From positions 1,125,001 to 1,187,000 of the forward strand of contig NC_134029.1 of the NCBI RefSeq assembly GCF_964204645.1: a stretch of 62,000 nt of DNA. The letters run 5' to 3'. Of the stretch, positions 56,819 to 62,000 are shown in pieces (position 1 is the first letter of the stretch; every line of letters starts with the position of its first letter). Source of the stretch: Tubulanus polymorphus (lineage: Eukaryota; Nemertea; Palaeonemertea; Tubulaniformes; Tubulanidae). A model generated the notes under the pieces. The model worked only from the letters and a program-made list of their open reading frames with translations. It ran no database searches and was not told the origin of the DNA. A program made the translations under genes and the position numbers.

Positions 56819-57457
56819 AGAATACATCATACATCGGACATTTTATAGATCGCACAAATAATGAAATCGGGACCAGCATAGACGCACAGGTCGAGGCCCG
56901 GTCGAGGCCTGGTCGAGGCAAGCATGAACTGAGTACGTGACTCATAACGTTGTGGATACTCTCATTGTATAAATACTATTTTCAAGTAATCTTGGTGTGA
57001 TGATCAAATCTGAAAATCATTTTTCACAAAGTATATTACTACTTTTCTCTTGAATTGGTGCCTTTAACTGGAATTATCGGGTATTTCTGAAATCTAATAC
57101 ATCCATATTTAAATATATGTATGAAATTAATTGATGATGTAATAAGAATGGATGAAATAGACTAAAATAATTAAATCGTGTTCGGTATGTATAGAAATAA
57201 TCATTAAGTATATCATGAACTATATATAAACAATAATATTGCAAACAGAGAATATGATAATATAACGTCAATAGTATATTTGTATATAACACGTTTTTGG
57301 GGTGGGTTTAAAAGTGCCAATAATTAGTTATAAAAACGATGTAGAAATATGTATGTTAAATCTTGTAAGTTGTTGCTATACGCGCCATCTTGTTTTCATT
57401 CGGGGCTTATTTAGATATATACGGCAGTCAATAATGTTACAGCTCTAGTGTTGAAAT

Positions 57458-57496
<39 letters not shown>

Positions 57497-59835
57497 GAAA
57501 TTTATGTATTGCGTCCTGAAGATGTATGTGTTGATTATGTCAATTGAGAGAAAATCAGAGAGGGAGGGAGGGAGAATTAAAGGGGAGAGAGAACACTCTT
57601 GAATTTACAATGAATTCCTCCAGTGCGAGTTCAAGGTCGAATGAATATTCTACTCAATAACTAGGTCACTTGAATTAACTAGGTCAAGGTTAGATATGAC
57701 TAGCGTTGATTCTCTATTGACTCTTACTGTTATTCCAGATAAAATTCTAACTATTTGTTTTTTGTGATAATTATAATTTTGTATTTATAGTTGTTGATAT
57801 TTACTTATGTTTATTTACTCTCCTTTCGCGGTGGGTGCATTTAACCATTGTCTTGTGATAGATCATTTTATGTAGCGATGTATCGAGTTGATTTCAGAAT
57901 CTCGAACAACTCTTGACTCCAGTTGCACAGTTGTGACTTTAAGCAAGAAAACTTGATACGTGAAAGTTTAATGACGCCGTATATTGCTTAAATAGGCACT
58001 TACAGTCTTCGGTGACATATGATATGAATTATAAAGGATCAATAGAATTATTTTGGATTTGAATGACCCCGCTATATTGATGATGTAGTGCACATCCGCT
58101 CAAAAACTTGTTAGATCGACTAGAGAACCACAATGAACTTATACTGGTCTTAAGTCGTTAGATTTGGCTATCTAACCAAAATGGTCTTATACTGGTCTTA
58201 GGTTGTTAGCTTGACTATAGAAACAAAATAAGCTTTAGACTGGTCTAAATCTTAGCCATGACTGTGCAATTGGCCTCAGGTAATTAACCCTACAGCCACG
58301 TGTAATGATTGAATAGTAACTGATGTGAGTTACTACCCGTCGAGTAAGTTCCGTTTATAATTTCAGTTGTATCGATATTAAACAAATACAAGCCATTTTT
58401 TCACCGCAAATAGTGAAGCGTAATAATGAAGTGTTCCCATTAAATATTTGTACAGTGGTAAAAAAGTATTTTTTTACTTCTGATCAACAGTTTTAAATGT
58501 AAAGTAGACAAAGAATAATAGATGCTATGTATCGAACCCCTATAATAGATATAACTACAATTTTTGTACGATTTTTATAAACCTTATTATAAACGACAAT
58601 AATGATAAATGGACCTCTTCTTTAAGTCTGTGTAATCAATGTTTCTCTTGAGAGTAAATAATCCGAGTCTCCTGTATTTTACCATATATCGGAATTCATC
58701 TCATTTTACCGTAAAAAAAAGATGCAATGCACAAAAATTGTCACGAGCAGAGAGAATATGGCGCTTTGAAATATGAATTCAACCATAGTTTTAAAAAGTC
58801 ACTTCTCCCTATAATCTTGAAATTGGTTGAAGTTACTGTCACTGAAAACTAGCCTCAAATTCTTGTATTTTCTAATAAGCGGCCATTTTGAATTGATTGA
58901 ACGTAGCTGGTAGTATACTGAAGCGGGGCTACGTACTTGTGACAAATTGCTCATTTAGAATTAATCAGCAACGAAGAGTTTATAACAAACCAGAAAAGTG
59001 CCTCATCTGACTCTGGGATAGATTCACCTTCATTTGTGGAGTAATAATGTCATATAGATGAGTTGTTGTCCTGCACATAATAAATAGTATTGTCATCTTC
59101 ATGTTTGAACTAATGCCATCTAGAAAAATGAACGAAGTGTCCTTTGATTGTCGATTCCTGCTGCCCCAGAAAATACCTGGAGCCAGTTCCACAGTTCTCA
59201 CTTGTGATCTTATTGAAGTAGACGGTATAGTTACTGATCTTAACTCGAATCTGATCTATAGTAAAAGCAATGATTAGATATCCATTGAACTCTGAACGAA
59301 AGTCCCAGGTCTGAGAGTTGTGAATTGTAGTCTCTTACAGTCAGTCAATTAGTCAGCTGTGGAACTGGGTCTTCTGTGTATCGTATATTTTCAAATGATA
59401 CTTAAAAATGTGACAAAAGCTTCTAGTTACGCGAGACTATATTCTATTTAAAGTCTCGGATTCAACTTTCATTCTGGTCATAACTTCAGTTCTAGTCTAA
59501 AAAAAACAAGTTATTTTTGAAAGAAAAAATCAAAAAAGGCTCTCGTTGAAATGTTTCTCGTATTTCGAGATGAATTTTTAAGTGGGTCGAACTGATCAAA
59601 AGATATAGTAGATATTTTCTGGTATGAATAGAAAAACTAAAGCTTTTTTTGTTGCTAAAAAGTTCTTTATAAGTGTTCTCTGTATGTTTGTATTATATGA
59701 TATTCATCTAAAATTACTATTATCAAAAACATCGTCATCCGAAACGTTTTTATCATTGGATGATTCGTTACAATTTAATATATAGAAGGTTGGAGAATAA
59801 AATTAATTAATGATATTTATATTGAAATTGAATCT
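56819..59835 (+). other. unc-13: Probable unc-13 3' UTR and flank
   Basis: No coding frame. It has an (ATT)n run at 57463-57496 and dispersed-repeat blocks at 57915-57960, 58105-58275 and 59170-59360. The extent is inferred from the poly(A) signal at 59796; earlier sites may also be used. Confidence 0.5.
59796..59801 (+). terminator. unc-13: Poly(A) signal AATAAA
   Basis: AATAAA is followed about 35 nt later by a GT-rich element (TTCGTTTTGTTTTGTTTGTG), the expected pair for cleavage and polyadenylation. Confidence 0.6.
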
Positions 59836-59869
59836 TCTTTCGTTTTGTTTTGTTTGTGGTGGATACTGG

Positions 59870-60660
59870 GACCGCACGACCTAATTCCTTCCCAAATCCA
59901 GTGTCTAGATTTTATGGACGATTATGGTTAATTGTGTGTGCCTAATTATGATCTTAACCTATTTGATCGCCATCTATTGCATTTTCCTCGAACTAATGAA
60001 GATCGGCCCGCCGTTCAACAGAGGTCACTTGTACCAAGTTTCACCCATTCGCCATCTACCGGACGTCCTCTGCATTTCATGGGCTTGGTGGCAGCACCAT
60101 ACGGTCCCCAAGCGGAATTTCTGTAAACTAATACTAGCGGGCTGGCGCACCGGGAAGTGGCACCAGTCGAGCTTAGCACGAATCGGCGAGCAGGCACCCT
60201 CGGGTCCAGACACTGAGATATCCCAGGTCTAACTAAGATATCCCGCGGTCCAGTGCGATATACCTGGATCCGGACACTGAGATATCCCGGGTCTAGACAC
60301 TGAGATCTGAGACTATGCCCGGGTCGGCCCCGATCGCCGGGCGGTCCCGGGGCCCAGCCAGACATTACCCGGGTCCAAACACTGAGATATCCCGTATCCA
60401 GACACTGCCTGGGCCAAGGACACTGAGTATCCCGGGTCCAGGGACAACCTCGCCGTATGGGGTCGCAGACTCTGAGTCCGTCCAAACAAGTCGGCCTTGC
60501 CTTTGCCGCGCCGGCGCGGGTCGCACTTGGACCACCCGACCTCCGGCGTGTGTTGGGTGGAATACTCTCGCCGTACGTTGGGTTCAGCAGGAAAGTGTAA
60601 TTACACATCACATTGTGTCATTACAGAGAAATGTCATCACGCTTCCCTGGGTCCAGGGAT
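59870..60660. repeat. GC-rich degenerate repeat region between the two genes
   Basis: 60200-60450 repeats a roughly 23-30-bp word, GGTCCAGACACTGAGATATC, with CCCGGG variants. 60540-60675 repeats GTGTTGGGT words. GC content is far above the rest of the window. Open frames on both strands look like composition effects. Origin unknown. Confidence 0.5.
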
Positions 60661-60709
60661 CGCCGTGTGTTGGGTCCTCCATAGAATTTCGCGCCTTAGA
60701 TTCGTTCTA

Positions 60710-60776
60710 TTACGTCACATCTCACGTCATCCAATCAACGACGAGAAGCTTTGTTCGTCGTCAGTGACGTCACTGA
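60710..60776. promoter_or_regulatory. CRE/CCAAT cluster upstream of the KLF gene
   Basis: TTACGTCA (60710-60717), TCACGTCA (60722-60729), CCAAT (60731) and a perfect TGACGTCA (60765-60772) lie within 67 bp. The last sits at the centre of a 16-bp palindrome TCAGTGACGTCACTGA. They match CREB/ATF and NF-Y sites and lie about 300 bp before the ATG. Confidence 0.6.
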
Positions 60777-61070
60777 TAAAGTGAACGCCTCTCGTGAACT
60801 GTGTGCGTGTAAATGGGTCAAATAGAAATTAGTATTTATAACACTGCGAAACACTGAACTAAATCATTAAACGCCAAGACACCATCGTAAAAACTAACCA
60901 AAGACGGACAATGTTTCTCTAAGATTTTTTCTCTGACACGTTACTGAATGGGTTCATGACAGAAGATCCTTTGTGTAGAATCTTTCTTGGTGCTGGTATC
61001 AGTGGAGCTGTCACAACACTGAAATCAGCTGACGAGACAATATATCGCGTTTATACACAGTAGCCGGGGG

Positions 61071-61602
61071 ATGGTGGATCAAAACGCGAAAATGATTTCA
61101 AACCGTTCTATACAAGACGATGTTCAACATTTCGGCGTTAAACAAGCGGCACAATGTCTATTGGATATGTCTAACGCCAGTAAAACTGATACCGTTTGGA
61201 TTTACAGTGAAGCAGACGCTACAAATTCTAATAACAACGACGGAGAAAGGGATAGAACGTCGTCTTGTTTATTATCACGGATATTAAACGATTTAAACGA
61301 GGAGATATTACAGAAAACAGAAACAGGGGGATCTAAGAACAACAACACGCGTAAACATCGCGACAGAAATATGGGTGTTGGCTCAAATCAGATTGTTAAA
61401 TTAGACGAGCGACGCAGTACAACTAGTCGAACGATGGACACGCCTACTACTCCAACAACACGAGCGATGTGTACCGCGGCTGCCGAGGCGACCGTCGTCG
61501 TACAATACGGTGCTAAAAAACTACATAAATGTCATTATATAGGATGCGAGAAAACGTACGGTAAAAGTTCACACCTTAAGGCACACCTCAGAACGCACAC
61601 GG
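61071..61602 (+). CDS. Krueppel-like factor, KLF9/13/14/16 class, first coding exon (partial)
   Basis: 177 codons from [20 protein letters not shown] to the linker RTHTG, cut by donor GTACGT at 61603; the rest is beyond the window. [16 protein letters not shown] near the N-terminus matches the AAQCLVxxS Sin3-interaction segment of KLF9 and relatives. The middle is Ser/Thr/Asn-rich. The C-terminus holds zinc finger 1, [25 protein letters not shown] (C-x4-C-x12-H-x3-H), the KLF/SP first-finger type. The splice within the HTG|E linker after finger 1 is the usual KLF intron position. This is a GC-box-binding transcription factor, probably a repressor, acting in the nucleus. Exact orthology among KLF9/13/14/16 is not resolvable here. 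Confidence 0.92.
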
Positions 61603-62000
61603 GTACGTAATCTATTATTCGTTCGTTTTTTTTCTTTCGATAATAATTAATTGCGCATGGAAAATAAACGTGGTGGCAGGTGCGAGCGGTGTGTGTGTAT
61701 GCGCTGTCATTAGAGAGTAGGTCACACACACACACAGTACTGGTGTTGTTGTTTCCTAGTAATCGCTATAACAGTAACAGTACCTACCGTGTGGTGGTTG
61801 CCATTCGATTCAAAATAAACCGACGCACACGCGGTCGTCTGATCCAGGAAACGGGTCGCGCTGGGAAACATAACAAACAAAAATTCAAAAGCGTATAGTT
61901 TGAATAGAATGGGTTTTTATTTGCCGCCCAAAAATTGTCGCTGAGCCAAAATATTACAGTTTGTGGTGCAACATTAGGCTATGTTTTAATTGATGATTGA
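61603..62000 (+). other. First part of a KLF intron
   Basis: No coding signal. A short CA run lies near 61724-61735. The remaining zinc fingers should lie downstream of the window. Confidence 0.6.

Noticed and set aside
59924-60767. Overlapping frames of 95-198 residues on both strands in the GC-rich intergenic region
   Set aside because: Low stop frequency due to GC content and repeats; no conserved motif seen.

Overview
This window is animal (metazoan) nuclear DNA. It is AT-rich and intron-rich, with GT...AG introns and very many micro- and minisatellites. Almost everything that codes lies on the + strand in one gene, the orthologue of UNC-13/Munc13, the presynaptic vesicle-priming factor. 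The protein reads closer to the invertebrate (fly and worm) UNC-13 pattern than to vertebrate Munc13-1. A protostome, probably a spiralian such as a mollusc, brachiopod or annelid, is my best guess; the species cannot be told from this window.

Layout: 1-11733 holds no exon I can recognise. It contains tandem repeats (a hexamer array, two inverted 60-bp satellite arrays, and 44-, 21- and 29-bp arrays) and a TTAA-flanked MITE-like element. The start of the C2A domain should lie upstream of the window. From 11734 to 21336 come the exons of the long isoform: the rest of C2A, a disordered Asp/Tyr/Arg-rich segment and a calmodulin-binding-like helix. From 24187 to 36635 lie coding exons that look like alternative N-termini, starting at 24187, 28290 and 36517. 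They feed into the common exon at 37386. The constant part then follows: a 9-nt microexon (38440), the C1 domain (40730), C2B (42324-49420), the MUN domain (about 49946-55536), C2C (55615-56818) and the stop at 56816-56818. A 3' UTR of about 3 kb probably ends after AATAAA at 59796. A second gene starts at 61071: a Krueppel-like factor of the KLF9/13/14/16 class, of which only the first coding exon is present. A CRE/CCAAT cluster lies upstream of it.

Main discoveries: (1) The C2B domain has two pairs of mutually exclusive exons, 42324-42436 or 43117-43223, and 46671-46798 or 46910-47037. The reading frame forces exactly one of each pair, so one locus can make four C2B domains. The second pair swaps the Ca2+/lipid-binding loop 3. 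(2) The 3' splice site of the 19047 exon, with the first 29 nt of that exon, has been amplified into 21 tandem 51-bp units. This leaves 20 copies of the acceptor in the intron directly upstream of the real one. (3) There are several alternative N-termini, one with an N-myristoylation-like start. (4) The gene has a 9-nt microexon and a tandem 5' splice site.

All splice sites were called by eye from reading frame, phase and family similarity. Exons of the constant region (37386 onward) are secure. The alternative 5' exons between 24187 and 36635 are less certain.
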